A DNA stretch of 64,000 nt from JAWKZG01 sp041396125 (GTDB lineage Bacteria; Pseudomonadota; Gammaproteobacteria; Competibacterales; Competibacteraceae), in assembly GCA_041396125.1 (NCBI GenBank), contig JAWKZG010000002.1, positions 669,845 to 733,844 on the forward strand, written 5' to 3'. Positions 63,446-64,000 of the stretch are shown one piece after another (the first letter of the stretch is position 1; each line of letters starts with the position of its first letter). The position numbers were made by a program, and so were the translations under genes. Below the pieces are notes generated by a model. It saw nothing but the letters and a program-made list of their open reading frames with translations. It was not told the origin of the DNA and made no database searches.

Positions 63446-64000
63446 ATGCCTGAGTATTCACTATCACTCCTGCCGGATCGCGACAGCAGCCTGGCTTTAT
63501 TGCAGGCAGCGCTGGATTTACGCGCTACCGCAATGTGTCTATTCGACGCCAACGACCAGCTGGTGTGCTGGAATACGACCTATACGCACTATTTTCCGGA
63601 AGAGGCGGATATGCTGGCACCGGGTGTGCCCTACGAAGCAACCTTGCGGCGTTTCTACGAGACCAATCTGCCACCGGATGAATTGCCGCTGCTCGAACAT
63701 CATGTTGCCGCCGGTTTGCATCGACACCATACCCAGTGCGAGCCGTATGTGTATCAGCGCCGCGATGGACACTGGCTGAAAGCCGAGATCATTCGCGGCC
63801 CGGATGGCAGTTCGCTGAAATTGTGGACGGATGTTACCACCGAGAATCGGGTCGGCAGCCAGTGGCCTGATCTGAAAGACAGTTTTGCTGGTAATGACAG
63901 CGCATTTGCTCTGTATGCCGCTGACGGTCGCTGTGTCTCTGCCAATAAACGGTATCTGCAACTGGTGCCCGGTCTGGGCGATGACCTCAGTCAGCCGCAG
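63446..64000 (+). CDS. PAS-domain signalling protein, 5' part only (cut by the window end)
   Basis: An open frame of 185 codons runs from ATG 63446 to the last base without a stop. Residues about 25-140 form a PAS domain ('ALDLRATAMCLFDANDQLVC', 'WNTTYTHYFPEEADML', 'RRDGHWLKAEIIRGPDGSSL', 'KLWTDVTTENR'); a second PAS seems to begin at about residue 150 ('NDSAFALYAADGRCVSANKR'). Such tandem PAS regions usually precede a histidine kinase or GGDEF/EAL output domain, which would lie beyond the window. Right strand and spacing behind the hut terminator make it an independent gene. Confidence 0.75.
   Translation, partial: MPEYSLSLLPDRDSSLALLQAALDLRATAMCLFDANDQLVCWNTTYTHYFPEEADMLAPGVPYEATLRRFYETNLPPDELPLLEHHVAAGLHRHHTQCEPYVYQRRDGHWLKAEIIRGPDGSSLKLWTDVTTENRVGSQWPDLKDSFAGNDSAFALYAADGRCVSANKRYLQLVPGLGDDLSQPQ

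Noticed and set aside
1..64000. CRISPR arrays, rRNA or tRNA genes, integron integrase, prophage genes
   Set aside because: I looked for regular spaced repeats, tRNA-like cloverleaf cores and tyrosine-recombinase or phage structural motifs and saw none that hold up.

Overview
The window looks like the chromosome of a marine or halophilic gammaproteobacterium. It carries a complete ectoine/5-hydroxyectoine uptake and catabolism locus (uehABC TRAP importer, TeaD-type Usp, eutABCDE, asnC/doeC/doeD), a histidine-utilisation set of the Pseudomonas type (hutF, hutI, hutU), a short-chain acyl-CoA/PHB operon (ppa, acs, a deleted phaA, prpE, phaB) and an algal-type vanadium haloperoxidase. I cannot name a genus. 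Many genes are broken by what look like single-base frameshifts, even housekeeping ones (acs, ygiQ, hutF). They come in patches: 0.1-4.6, 15-17.4, 25-26.5 and 57.9-58.5 kb. Consensus errors are at least as likely as true decay outside the mobile regions.

Layout. 0.1-4.6 kb: an RND efflux permease and its adaptor, both frame-broken. 4.8-9.0 kb (minus): gntR, usp, uehC, uehB, uehA. 9.5-14.5 kb (plus): eutA-eutE, divergent from ueh across a 469-bp AT-rich control region. 14.8-25.1 kb: a foreign block that splits the ectoine locus. It starts with a row of integron-type cassettes, all on the plus strand and without an integrase: a Cys-rich secreted protein, a membrane protein, a P-loop kinase interrupted by an IS5-type element, GNAT, cupin and GFA, followed by a PhzF-like gene. 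Degenerate attC sites lie between several of them. Then come an internally deleted IS630 element, an 838-aa secreted PKD-repeat protein, and a scrap heap of IS481, VirD4/TraG and IS66 fragments. Related 32-bp attC-like repeats sit at both edges of the block. 25.1-28.9 kb (minus): asnC, doeC and doeD, the rest of the ectoine pathway.

28.9-33.8 kb (minus): an ABC transporter of the GldA/GldF/GldG type joined to a HupE/UreJ-like membrane protein. 34.0-34.9: a secreted metallo-beta-lactamase-fold hydrolase. 35.2-40.7 (minus): ppa-acs-phaA(deleted)-prpE-phaB. 41.1-43.3: a secreted phytase-like beta-propeller protein. 43.5-46.1: hutF and a class I methyltransferase.

46.1-56.2 kb is a second, AT-rich accessory region and the best candidate for an undescribed system. 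It has a vanadium haloperoxidase, an animal-type haem peroxidase and a 138-aa protein with its only Cys next to its C-terminus, all on plus; convergent to these lie a YcaO-domain protein and a large BTAD-TPR regulator. This could be an oxidative/halogenating pathway that modifies a ribosomally made peptide, but that link is inference. 56.3-64 kb: ygiQ, a small secreted protein, hutI-hutU with a periplasmic amino-acid-binding protein, a strong terminator, and the 5' part of a PAS-domain signalling gene cut by the window end.
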